Shown: positions 1 through 6,098, numbered from the stretch's first letter. The stretch is DNA of 6,113 nucleotides from UBA6382 sp963631415 (GCA_963631415.1 CAVGQS010000139.1:1-6113), one strand, 5' to 3'. The notes: generated by a model not told the origin, from the letters alone. Made by a program: numbers and translations.

Positions 1-645
1 CTTGATGATATATTCCTCAATATTGCTGCCCCCTTCTTTCAAACCTATAAACTCATGGTTGTCGAGACTCCTGAAGAAAAGCATATTCTCCACAAAATCG
101 CGAAGCAGCAATAGAGGATGGTCTTTAGGAAGCGGAACAGAACTGAGCAGATAGTTTACAATAGAAATATTGTTGGCACTATCCTTCAAGTTTTGTACAG
201 CAGTGTCTGTCAGCCCAAATTCATCACTGATTTCCAAGGCGTCTTTATCCTTGCACAGTACCTGTTGGTCATCAACAATGAGCTCTTCACGTATGATTTC
301 TCCTTTCAGCTCAGAGGCAACCTTGCTATACTTATACAATAAGGTGTGTAAGCCAAGTGCAAAGGTGTATTCAAACTCTACCGGCTTATCATGGTCAGTG
401 GCACAAGCATAATTTAGATAATAGTCTGGCTTCTTCCATTTGTGAGACAGATGGTTGGCAATATCAAATATAGCCAAACCGAAGTTTGACTTGCCTGCAC
501 CATTCGGTCCATAGATGATACCATTCTTCACGATTCCATTCTGGACGGCATCAACATTGAAAGAGTAATTGCTTGGATGGGATAAGTCCCACTCAATACG
601 ACTTTTGAAGCCCCTATAGTTCGTAACCGCAAATTTTGTAAGCAT
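1..645 (-). CDS. AAA-family ATPase (COG1106 / AAA_15-AAA_21 type), N-terminal part, cut by window edge
   Basis: Reading the minus strand from an ATG at 645-643 gives 215 uninterrupted codons to the window edge, so the C-terminus is missing. The protein opens MLTKFAVTNYRGFKS, the usual N-terminal strand and 'N(F/Y)R(S/G)FK' signature of SMC/RecF-like ATPases of COG1106. A perfect Walker A motif, GPNGAGKS, lies at residues 46-53. The region at about 90-130 (FEYTF... GEIIREELIVDD) resembles the beta-rich insert of AAA_15/AAA_21 proteins. Walker B, the signature motif and any C-terminal effector domain would lie outside the window. Family members often occur in defence or accessory islands, some beside RloB-like nucleases, but no partner is visible here. 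The gene is more AT-rich than the efflux genes and has its own promoter at 677-707. The family call is firm; the biological role is unknown. Confidence 0.88.
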   Translation of the reverse strand, partial: MLTKFAVTNYRGFKSRIEWDLSHPSNYSFNVDAVQNGIVKNGIIYGPNGAGKSNFGLAIFDIANHLSHKWKKPDYYLNYACATDHDKPVEFEYTFALGLHTLLYKYSKVASELKGEIIREELIVDDQQVLCKDKDALEISDEFGLTDTAVQNLKDSANNISIVNYLLSSVPLPKDHPLLLLRDFVENMLFFRSLDNHEFIGLKEGGSNIEEYIIK

Positions 646-676
646 ATCAACCTAATTTTCTTGTTTATCTTATGCG

Positions 677-707
677 CAAAGTTATACAGATTTCCGTTGT
701 CCGTAAA
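677..707 (-). promoter_or_regulatory. Bacteroidetes-type promoter for the AAA ATPase gene
   Basis: On the minus strand a perfect TAnnTTTG -7 element (TAACTTTG, plus-strand 677-684) is preceded by TTTA (704-707), one base off the TTTG -33 consensus, with a 19-base spacer. This matches the Bacteroidetes sigma-ABfr layout of TTTG-N19-21-TAnnTTTG. The predicted transcript start is near 670, giving a leader of about 25 bases before the ATG at 645. The -33 element lies inside a palindrome (701-717). Sequence match only; no transcript data. Confidence 0.6.
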
Positions 708-717
708 ATATTTACGG
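701..717. repeat. 17-bp inverted repeat over the -33 box of the ATPase promoter (operator candidate)
   Basis: CCGTAAA (701-707) and TTTACGG (711-717) are perfect 7-bp complementary arms around the centre ATA. Allowing a one-base bulge on the left side, the symmetry continues outward as TTG...CAA. The left arm contains the -33 element of the minus-strand promoter, so a dimeric repressor bound here would block that promoter. The binding protein is unknown. Confidence 0.45.
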
Positions 718-926
718 CAAAATCTTCGATTTGGGGTCTTATTTTAACGTCTAAAGTCCAATTTCTGCCATGTAACGTTCATAAATTCCGCCAGAATAGT
801 TTATTTCATTATTTGAAACTCTTCCGACAGAAGTTTGTTTCACAACAATACTTCCTTTCCAATGGCTATGCTTCAACACAGCATAAATAGTATGATTTTT
901 ATTTCTGATTCGTTTCTTTTGCTAAA

Positions 927-941
927 TTCTGCTTTGCAGAA
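927..941 (-). repeat. Short perfect hairpin, 6-bp stem and 3-base loop
   Basis: TTCTGC (927-932) and GCAGAA (936-941) flank a TTT loop. Read on the minus strand, the stem is followed by TTTAGC, so it could contribute to terminating araC transcription. The U-tract is only three bases, so this is a weak call. Confidence 0.25.
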
Positions 942-944
942 GTG

Positions 945-984
945 TTGATAATCAGTCTGTCACAAACAATCAGCAGATTATCAA
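945..984. repeat. Perfect 9-bp inverted repeat with 22-base spacer
   Basis: TTGATAATC at 945-953 and GATTATCAA at 976-984 are exact reverse complements separated by 22 bases. The spacer contains further related short blocks (AATCAG occurs at both ends of it). It sits a few tens of bases from where composition switches from AT-rich to GC-rich. The loop is long for a terminator. A protein-binding site, a recombination site or the end of a decayed element are alternatives, and none is demonstrated. Confidence 0.4.
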
Positions 985-1003
985 GAAAAAGATTATGCTG
1001 GTG

Positions 1004-1024
1004 GAGCCCGCCTCCGCGAAGCTC
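1004..1024 (-). terminator. Possible weak terminator hairpin after the araC-type gene
   Basis: Just past the araC stop codon (1032-1030 on the minus strand), GAGC pairs with GCTC and CGC with GCG around a GGAG loop, with a small internal mismatch (TT opposite G). The nearest U-tract on the minus strand (990-986) lies about 13 bases beyond the stem, further than in a classical intrinsic terminator. A second short hairpin at 927-941 (TTCTGC-AAA-GCAGAA, then TTT) could act with it. Either one is weak, so read-through into the ATPase gene cannot be excluded. Confidence 0.25.
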
Positions 1025-1029
1025 TTCCC

Positions 1030-1830
1030 CTACGAATTCCTGTATTTCAGTGGGTTAGTGCCGGTGTGGGCTTTGAAGTAGCGGGTCATGACGGAGACGT
1101 CGGTGAAGTGGAACTCGGCGGCGATTTGCTTCATAGGTTTTTGGGTGGCGCGGAGCGAGAGCTGGAGCTGGAGGATTACGTAGTCGTCGAGGATTTTCTT
1201 GGGCGTGACGCCGGTCTGGTCTTTCACGATGATGCCCAGATACTTGCGGCTGATGTTGAGCTTGTCGGCGAACCACTCCACTTTGTGGGCTTCGCGATAC
1301 TCCGTCTTGACCAGCTCCATGAACTTGTTGAAGAGGACGACGGTGCGGCTCGCGCCCTGCGTGGCGTTGCCCTTATAGAGGTTGGAGATGTAGCTGTTGA
1401 AGCCCATGAAGAACGAGCGCAGCTGCGAATTGACGATGTTGTCCACGTCGCTCACCATTTCGTCGGCGAAGTAGAAGTCGAAAATGCGGAACATGCTCTT
1501 GATTACGTGCTCCACCACGTCTTCCCTCATGCACAGATGGTCTTCGCGCAGCAGCGAGTAGATGGAGTGCTCCATGTTGAGACACGCCGACCGCAGCGCC
1601 TCCGGCGAGTAGCGTATCACGCGGGCCAGGAAGTCGGGGCTTATGTCGTGCCACCTCACCACGTCGCCGGGAAAGAAGATGACGGCGGTGTCCCGCCTGA
1701 CGCTCCACCTGCCGAGGTCGATGCCCAGCGAGGCGCTCCCCTTGAGGCACAGCCACATGGCGCCGTGGTCTATGACGTGGATGGCCTGGCCTATGTCTTG
1801 CGACGACACTGTCAGAAGTTCGGACTGCAT
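1030..1830 (-). CDS. AraC-family transcriptional regulator, divergent to the efflux operon
   Basis: Starting at the ATG at 1830-1828 gives 266 residues. The frame is open upstream to an ATG at 1881 (283 residues), but a perfect -7 promoter element lies inside those extra 17 codons, so I prefer the inner start. The N-terminal ~150 residues look like a cupin-type sensor domain (AMWLCLKGSASLGID..., then a VIFFPGDVVRWHDI segment). The C-terminal ~90 residues are an AraC/XylS double helix-turn-helix. Helix-turn-helix 1 includes VEWFADKLNISRKYLGIIVK; helix-turn-helix 2 includes QIAAEFHFTDVSVMTRYFKAHTG, followed by the family's hallmark NPLKYR. The protein ends three residues later, as is normal. 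It probably senses a small molecule and controls the adjacent efflux genes and itself. The assignment rests on divergent placement and the shared control region. Family certain; start likely; target inferred. Confidence 0.92.
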   Translation of the reverse strand: MQSELLTVSSQDIGQAIHVIDHGAMWLCLKGSASLGIDLGRWSVRRDTAVIFFPGDVVRWHDISPDFLARVIRYSPEALRSACLNMEHSIYSLLREDHLCMREDVVEHVIKSMFRIFDFYFADEMVSDVDNIVNSQLRSFFMGFNSYISNLYKGNATQGASRTVVLFNKFMELVKTEYREAHKVEWFADKLNISRKYLGIIVKDQTGVTPKKILDDYVILQLQLSLRATQKPMKQIAAEFHFTDVSVMTRYFKAHTGTNPLKYRNS

Positions 1831-1831
1831 A

Positions 1832-1885
1832 TTCCCATTTTGTTCTGCAAAGATACTAAAAAAGCACCAACCACTTCCCATTTTG
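1832..1885. promoter_or_regulatory. Paired 11-bp direct repeats, candidate AraC-type operator
   Basis: TTCCCATTTTG occurs exactly at 1832-1842 and again at 1875-1885. The start-to-start distance of 43 bp is close to four helical turns, which places both copies on the same DNA face. AraC-family proteins typically bind direct repeats of this kind. One copy covers the predicted transcript start of the araC-type gene and the other its -33 position, suggesting autoregulation. Both lie upstream of the efflux promoter at 1907-1940. Binding is inferred from pattern and location only. Confidence 0.5.
1848..1855 (-). promoter_or_regulatory. -7 element of the araC-type gene promoter
   Basis: On the minus strand this reads TATCTTTG, a perfect match to TAnnTTTG. 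No TTTG is found at 19-21 bases upstream; that position is instead occupied by the second copy of an 11-bp direct repeat (1875-1885), which would suit an activator-dependent or autoregulated promoter. The transcript would start around 1841, only about a dozen bases before the preferred start codon at 1830 and downstream of the alternative ATG at 1881. Confidence 0.5.
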
Positions 1886-1906
1886 CCAAATTTCAGTAAT
1901 TTTTCC

Positions 1907-1940
1907 TTTGCCGCCGCCCGACAGAATCGCCGTAATTTTG
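1907..1940 (+). promoter_or_regulatory. Bacteroidetes-type promoter for the efflux operon
   Basis: TTTG at 1907-1910 (-33) and TAATTTTG at 1933-1940 (perfect TAnnTTTG -7) are separated by 22 bases, one more than the usual 19-21. That slight over-spacing would fit a promoter helped by an activator. The expected transcript start is near 1947, giving a leader of about 24 bases before the ATG at 1971. There is no obvious Shine-Dalgarno, as is common in this phylum. Confidence 0.55.
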
Positions 1941-1970
1941 CACCCGCAAATACAGCAGAATATCTAAAGT

Positions 1971-3281
1971 ATGTTGAAACGATTGTTATCTGCGGCAGCC
2001 ATGGCTGCTGCCGTGTGCTTTGTGTCGCATGCCCAGGTGGTTCGCCGCATTGACATCAGTCAGTTGTTCAGCCTGATAGAGCAGAACAACCAGACACTCA
2101 AGACACAGAAAACCGGAATTGAGGTGGCCCGCGAGGGCATCAAGTCTGCCAAGAGCCAGAGCCTGCCGGACATCAACGCCAGCCTCAGCGCCAACTACAA
2201 CGGCAACGCACTGCTGATGGACCGCGACTTCACCGACGTGCAGAACCTCACGAGTCCACATTTCGGCAACGCCTTCAGCCTCGACGCCCAGCAGGTGATA
2301 TACGCTGGAGGCGCGGTCAGCGCCGGCATCAAGATGGCGGAGATAGGAGCCGAGCAAGCCACCGTGGGCACCGAACTGAGCCGCCAGTCGCAGCGTTTCC
2401 TCGCCCTGAGCCAATACCTTGACCTGCAGAAGATTGCCAACCGCAAGAAGGTACTGCAGAGCAACATAGAGCTCACCCAGCAGCTCATCGGCAACGTCAA
2501 GGAGAAATACGAGCAGGGAGTGGTGCTCAAGAACGACATCACGCGCTACGAACTGCAGCTCCAGACCCTCAAACTCAGTCTGGTGAAGCTCGAAAACACC
2601 CGCGCCATACTCAACTACCAGCTGTGCAACACGCTCGGCATTCCCACCACCGAGCGCATAGAGCCAGCCGAAGACACCACCCTGAAGACCTTCGCCAGGG
2701 AGGGCGAGAAGCAGTGGCAGGACTATGCCGCCGCCTCGAGCCCGCAGCTCAAGATGGCGCAGCTCAACGAGGAGATGAGCCTGCAGCAGGAGAAACTGTC
2801 ACGCAGCGAACTGCTGCCCAAGGTCGCCCTCGTGGCGGGCAACAACTTCAACGGCCCCATCACCTTCGAACTGCCGCCGGTGGACAAGAACCTCAACGTG
2901 TGGTACGTGGGCGTGGGCGTCAAGTACTCGCTGTCGTCGCTCTTCAAGAGCAACAAGAAGCTGTCGCAGGCCAAGCTCGCCACACGCCAGGCGCAGGAGC
3001 AGAAGGCGCAGGCGCAGGAGGAGCTCGACAACAACGTGCAGGCAGCCTACACCAACTACCTGCAGAGCTACGTGGAACTGCAGACGCAGGAGAAAAACGT
3101 GGAGCTCGCCAACGAAAACTACCAGGTGGTCTCCGACCGCTATCTCAACCAACTGGCGCTCATCACCGACATGATGGACGCCGCAAACATGAAACTTGAC
3201 GCCGAACTCAGCGAGGCAGACGCGCGCATCAACATCGCCTACCTATATTATAAGGTGAAGTTCGTGGCAGGAAAACTATAA
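1971..3281 (+). CDS. TolC-family outer membrane efflux channel
   Basis: This 436-residue protein is the expected length for an outer-membrane factor. Residues 1-21 form a signal peptide: positive MLKR, an Ala-rich hydrophobic core, then SHA before Q22 as the probable signal-peptidase I site. The mature N-terminus has the OEP-family opening (ISQLFSLIEQNNQTLKTQKTGIEVAREGI...P) in which successive helices feed the alpha-barrel. Two OEP repeats are recognisable, the second beginning near residue 250 (SPQLKMAQLNEEMSLQQEKL...LLPKVALVAG). Long amphipathic helices follow, such as KLATRQAQEQKAQAQEELDNN. No lipobox cysteine is seen, so it is not an obvious lipoprotein. It should form the trimeric duct through the outer membrane and periplasm for the pump encoded by the next two genes. 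It leads the operon, 13 bases ahead of the adaptor gene. Confidence 0.93.
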   Translation: MLKRLLSAAAMAAAVCFVSHAQVVRRIDISQLFSLIEQNNQTLKTQKTGIEVAREGIKSAKSQSLPDINASLSANYNGNALLMDRDFTDVQNLTSPHFGNAFSLDAQQVIYAGGAVSAGIKMAEIGAEQATVGTELSRQSQRFLALSQYLDLQKIANRKKVLQSNIELTQQLIGNVKEKYEQGVVLKNDITRYELQLQTLKLSLVKLENTRAILNYQLCNTLGIPTTERIEPAEDTTLKTFAREGEKQWQDYAAASSPQLKMAQLNEEMSLQQEKLSRSELLPKVALVAGNNFNGPITFELPPVDKNLNVWYVGVGVKYSLSSLFKSNKKLSQAKLATRQAQEQKAQAQEELDNNVQAAYTNYLQSYVELQTQEKNVELANENYQVVSDRYLNQLALITDMMDAANMKLDAELSEADARINIAYLYYKVKFVAGKL

Positions 3282-3294
3282 ACAAACGAAACAA

Positions 3295-4374
3295 ATGAAC
3301 AGCAAGAAACAAGTCAAGAGAGCGTATAACGCGGTGGTCATCACCATACTGGTCTTCTGCGCAGCCTACCTGTGCATGCGCTTCGTGCATTTCGGCACGG
3401 TGGAATACACCGACAACGCCATGACCCACCGCGACCTCACGCCGGTCAACACCCGCGTGCAGGGCTTCATCAAGGAACTGCGCTTCCGCGAGTTCCAGTA
3501 CGTACACAAAGGCGACACCCTCGTGATACTCGAAGACGCCGAATACCGCCTGGCGCTCGCCCGGGCAGAGGCCGACGTCAAGGGCTCCAAGTCGGGCTCC
3601 GGCATCGTCACTGCCAGCATCAACACCATCCACCGCAACATCAACGTAGCCTCTGCCGGCATGCAGGTAGCCACCGCCGGCATCGAGGAGGCCAAGGTGG
3701 GCATGGACAACGCCAAGAAGGACTACGACCGCTTCGCCGCCCTGCTCAAGAAGGGCGCCGTCACCCAGCAGCAGTTCGACAACGCCAAGACGCGCTACGA
3801 GCAGGCCAAGAGCCTCTACGAGGCAGCCCAGGCGCGCTACACCCAGGCGTCGGCAAGCCGCGAGGCCACTGCCATCGTCAAGAACGAGCAGCAGCAGCGC
3901 CTCGGCCAGTCCACCGCCGGCGTCAGCGTGGCAGTGGCTCAGCTCAACCTGGCGCGCCTCAACCTCTCCTACACCGTCATCACCGCCCCCTGCGACGGCT
4001 ATGTGGGCCGCAAGCAAATCTACGCAGGCCAGCTCGTGCAGCCCGGCCAGCTGATGGTCAACATCGTAGACCAGAGCAGCGTGTGGGTGGTGGCCAACTA
4101 CCGCGAGACCCAGATGAAGCACATCCATGTGGGCATGGCCGCAGAGTTCACCGCCGACGCCATTCCGGGCGTCACCTTCAAGGGCAAGGTGCAGAGCATC
4201 TCGTCGGCCAGCGGAGCCACCTACAGCAACGTGCCGCTCGACAACGCCACCGGCAACTTCGTCAAGGTGGAGCAGCGAGTGCCCGTGCGCATAGAACTCA
4301 CCCCCGACAACAAGGCGGAGGACGTCAAGCGACTGCTCAGCGGACTCAACGTGGAGTGTGAGGTGGATTACTGA
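3295..4374 (+). CDS. HlyD/EmrA-type periplasmic adaptor (membrane fusion protein)
   Basis: The 359-residue protein has a short basic cytoplasmic tail (NSKKQVKRA) and a single N-terminal membrane anchor at about residues 13-31. The first half of a lipoyl-like domain follows (about 45-82, with NTRVQGFIKEL and VHKGDTLVILED). A long coiled-coil hairpin rich in A, Q, E and K spans about 83-212. The second lipoyl half is at about 217-249 (TAPCDGYVGRK...VQPGQLMVNIVD), and a beta-barrel domain runs to about 345. The segment FVKVEQRVPVRIEL (312-325) is characteristic of EmrA-like adaptors that partner MFS pumps. The protein would bridge the MFS carrier and the TolC-like channel. A 26-base gap separates it from the transporter gene, so co-transcription is likely. 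Domain call is strong; exact partner stoichiometry is inferred. Confidence 0.94.
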   Translation: MNSKKQVKRAYNAVVITILVFCAAYLCMRFVHFGTVEYTDNAMTHRDLTPVNTRVQGFIKELRFREFQYVHKGDTLVILEDAEYRLALARAEADVKGSKSGSGIVTASINTIHRNINVASAGMQVATAGIEEAKVGMDNAKKDYDRFAALLKKGAVTQQQFDNAKTRYEQAKSLYEAAQARYTQASASREATAIVKNEQQQRLGQSTAGVSVAVAQLNLARLNLSYTVITAPCDGYVGRKQIYAGQLVQPGQLMVNIVDQSSVWVVANYRETQMKHIHVGMAAEFTADAIPGVTFKGKVQSISSASGATYSNVPLDNATGNFVKVEQRVPVRIELTPDNKAEDVKRLLSGLNVECEVDY

Positions 4375-4400
4375 TTCCTTTCAACAAGCACTGCTACAAC

Positions 4401-5969
4401 ATGTCAAACCCAATGACGGGCAAGCCGTTTGCCATGCCCATGGTCAACAGTTTCGTCCCCCAGAAACTGAGGCCTTGGATATACTTCCTCTTCTGCATCT
4501 TCTTCCAGATGTGCGACGGCGTCTACCTCGGTTCGCAGCAATACATGATGGGCGAACTGGGATGGATGCGCGAAGACGTGGCGTTCGTCTTCATGTGCTG
4601 CGTGGTGGGCGTGGCGATGCCCTTCCCCGTGCTCTTCCGCCTCAAGTTCCGCTTCACCAACCGCCAGCTGGAGACGGTGGCCCTGTCGGGCCTCATCATC
4701 ACCGTAGCCATGCCGCTCCTCACCACCTGGATGCCGCTCCTCTGCCTCTCGTCATACCTCTGCGGCTTCTTCAAGCTGATGGCCACCTTCGAGTGCTTCT
4801 CCAACATACAGCTCTGGATAACGCCCAAGCGCGACTTCCAGATATTCTTCCCCGTCATCTTCATGGTCATACTGGGCGACATGGCCATGGCGGGCTGGGC
4901 GAGCACCCAGCTCAGCTACTTCTTTGGCGGATGGCGCGCCATGCACTGGTTCATGGTGGTGGCGCTCATCGTGATACTCCTCTATTTCCGCCTCTGCACC
5001 CACGACTTCCGCTTCATGCGCCCCATTCCGTTCATCAGCATCGACTGGCTGGGCTGCGTGCTCTGGTCGCTGACGCTGCTCACGGGCATCTGGCTCTTCA
5101 ACTATGCCGAATACTACAACTGGACCGACAGCCTGAGGTGGACCACCGTGCTCTGCCTGTGGCCCTTCGTCATCTGGACCGCCATCCACCGCATGTGCCG
5201 CATCAACCACCCCTACATCGTGCCCAGCCTCTTCCGGAACAAGAAGATATACCCCATACTGCTCATGTTCATAGTGGCAGAAATCATGAACGGCACCGCC
5301 AACTCGCTGGAGAAACCCTTCTGGAGCGCAGTGCTCCACTACGGGCCGCTCACCGAATCGCGCTTCGAGCTCGTCTCCATCGCCGGCAACGTGGTGGGCT
5401 GCATCTTCTGCCTGTGCTGGTACAAGATATGGCACCAGAAGTACACCCGCCTGCTCACCGTAGGCTTCGCTCTGCTCGTGTTCTACCAGGTCTACATGTA
5501 CTTCCACATCACTCCGGCCCTCGACATCGCGTCGCTCTACCTGCCCACCTTTGTGCGCAACTTCGGCTACACCATCTTCTTCGTGGCGCTGACCGTCTAT
5601 CTGCAAGACCTGCTCGACTTCCGCTTCTTCTTCATGGGACTCACCCTTGCCGGCTTTATCAGAAACGGACTCCTGGGCAACGTCACCTCGGCGGTCTACT
5701 CCTATCTGCTGCGCTACCACGTGGCAGACAACCTGGCGTCGGGCCTGCCCTACACCTCGCTGCAGAGCGTGATGATGGGCACCAAGCAGATCTTCGGCGT
5801 CATGTGCTACGCCGGCGTCTTCTTCCTCCTGGCCATGATGCTCTACGACATGCAGCCCATACGCTCCACCCTGCGCCACCTGCCCTACTGGAACCGCGTC
5901 TACAAAGAGATGAAGAAGCAGATGAGGCGCGAGAAGAAGCACTCCGCCCCTCAGCAGTCAGCAGAATAG
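4401..5969 (+). CDS. 14-helix MFS transporter, DHA2 (EmrB-like) drug efflux type, divergent
   Basis: This 522-residue, strongly hydrophobic protein shows about 14 membrane segments. By eye they lie near residues 25-45, 58-79, 91-109, 113-131, 149-168, 182-197, 213-233, 245-262, 284-299, 331-350, 360-378, 385-409, 410-430 and 476-492. The count and length fit the DHA2/EmrB group of proton-driven exporters, as does an aspartate in the first helix (D39, in QMCDGVYLG). Motif A is unrecognisable in the loop after helix 2 (FRLKFRFTNRQLE). Motif C in helix 5 reads GDMAMAG (159-165), not GPxxGG; the following WRAMHWF still aligns with the family's WRWIF. The tail is basic and cytoplasmic (KEMKKQMRREKKH). 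With the adaptor and channel genes upstream it should complete an EmrAB-TolC-like tripartite pump. Substrate unknown. Confidence 0.88.
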   Translation: MSNPMTGKPFAMPMVNSFVPQKLRPWIYFLFCIFFQMCDGVYLGSQQYMMGELGWMREDVAFVFMCCVVGVAMPFPVLFRLKFRFTNRQLETVALSGLIITVAMPLLTTWMPLLCLSSYLCGFFKLMATFECFSNIQLWITPKRDFQIFFPVIFMVILGDMAMAGWASTQLSYFFGGWRAMHWFMVVALIVILLYFRLCTHDFRFMRPIPFISIDWLGCVLWSLTLLTGIWLFNYAEYYNWTDSLRWTTVLCLWPFVIWTAIHRMCRINHPYIVPSLFRNKKIYPILLMFIVAEIMNGTANSLEKPFWSAVLHYGPLTESRFELVSIAGNVVGCIFCLCWYKIWHQKYTRLLTVGFALLVFYQVYMYFHITPALDIASLYLPTFVRNFGYTIFFVALTVYLQDLLDFRFFFMGLTLAGFIRNGLLGNVTSAVYSYLLRYHVADNLASGLPYTSLQSVMMGTKQIFGVMCYAGVFFLLAMMLYDMQPIRSTLRHLPYWNRVYKEMKKQMRREKKHSAPQQSAE

Positions 5970-5990
5970 TCCGCTTTCGGAGCTGTTTTA
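5970..5990 (+). terminator. Possible weak intrinsic terminator after the efflux operon
   Basis: Immediately after the transporter stop codon, TCCG (5970-5973) pairs with CGGA (5978-5981) around a CTTT loop, followed two bases later by GTTTTA. The stem is only 4 bp, so this is marginal. A second GC-rich inverted repeat, GCGCG (6009-6013) with CGCGC (6024-6028), precedes a T-rich stretch at 6038-6042 and could also serve. Confidence 0.3.
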
Positions 5991-6013
5991 ACTCCCCCCT
6001 CATTTTCAGCGCG

Positions 6014-6098
6014 TTAAGTTTGGCGCGCACTTGGGAATTTTTAAGTAGTACTTTAGCGATTGAAAAGTAGGACTTAAAAAAAATTTATGCGGACTTAA
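6014..6098. repeat. Cluster of TTAAGT/ACTTAA motifs downstream of the operon
   Basis: TTAAGT occurs at 6014-6019 and 6041-6046, and its complement ACTTAA at 6072-6077 and 6093-6098, with a near copy ACTTTA at 6050-6055. The last two lie in identical GGACTTAA blocks (6070-6077 and 6091-6098) set 21 bp apart, about two helical turns. AAGTA-G-TACTT (6042-6052) is a small palindrome in the middle. It may be an operator or promoter region for a gene beyond the window, or a dispersed intergenic repeat. No coding sequence is seen here. Confidence 0.35.

Larger units (their letters stand above)
646..1029. other. AT-rich intergenic region with several inverted repeats, no supported gene
   Basis: This 384-base gap separates the araC-type gene from the ATPase gene, both on the minus strand. 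It holds the ATPase promoter (677-707), a palindrome (701-717) and candidate stem-loops at 815-841, 867-885, 927-941, 945-984 and 1004-1024. The only ORF of note (plus strand 672-890, 72 codons) has no recognisable domain and overlaps the opposing promoter. I do not accept it as a gene. No tRNA, CRISPR array or insertion-sequence gene is visible. Composition changes from AT-rich to GC-rich near 1000. Confidence 0.7.

Noticed and set aside
118..412. Two plus-strand ORFs of 74 and 80 codons at the left edge
   Set aside because: They are antisense to the ATPase gene, which has a clear Walker A motif and an open frame over all 215 codons.
672..890. 72-codon plus-strand ORF in the intergenic gap
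   Set aside because: It has no recognisable domain, runs antisense across the ATPase promoter, and has a composition typical of AT-rich spacer translated at random.
1066..1899. 277-codon plus-strand ORF opposite the araC-type gene
   Set aside because: It lies antisense to a clear AraC-family gene, and its V/E/H/D-rich low-complexity translation is the usual shadow of GC-rich coding DNA.
2990..3025. Short GCGCAGGAG-like repeats inside the outer-membrane channel gene
   Set aside because: They encode the A/Q/E heptad pattern of a coiled-coil helix; this is protein-level periodicity, not a separate DNA repeat.
4752..5942. 396-codon minus-strand ORF opposite the MFS gene
   Set aside because: Same reason: an E/V/H/D-rich antisense shadow without family resemblance or promoter.
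4358..6070. 570-codon plus-strand ORF overlapping the MFS gene, longer than the real gene
   Set aside because: The translation is dominated by H, R, P and L with no domain, whereas the frame at 4401-5969 gives a convincing 14-helix transporter. The long frame is a GC-rich shadow.
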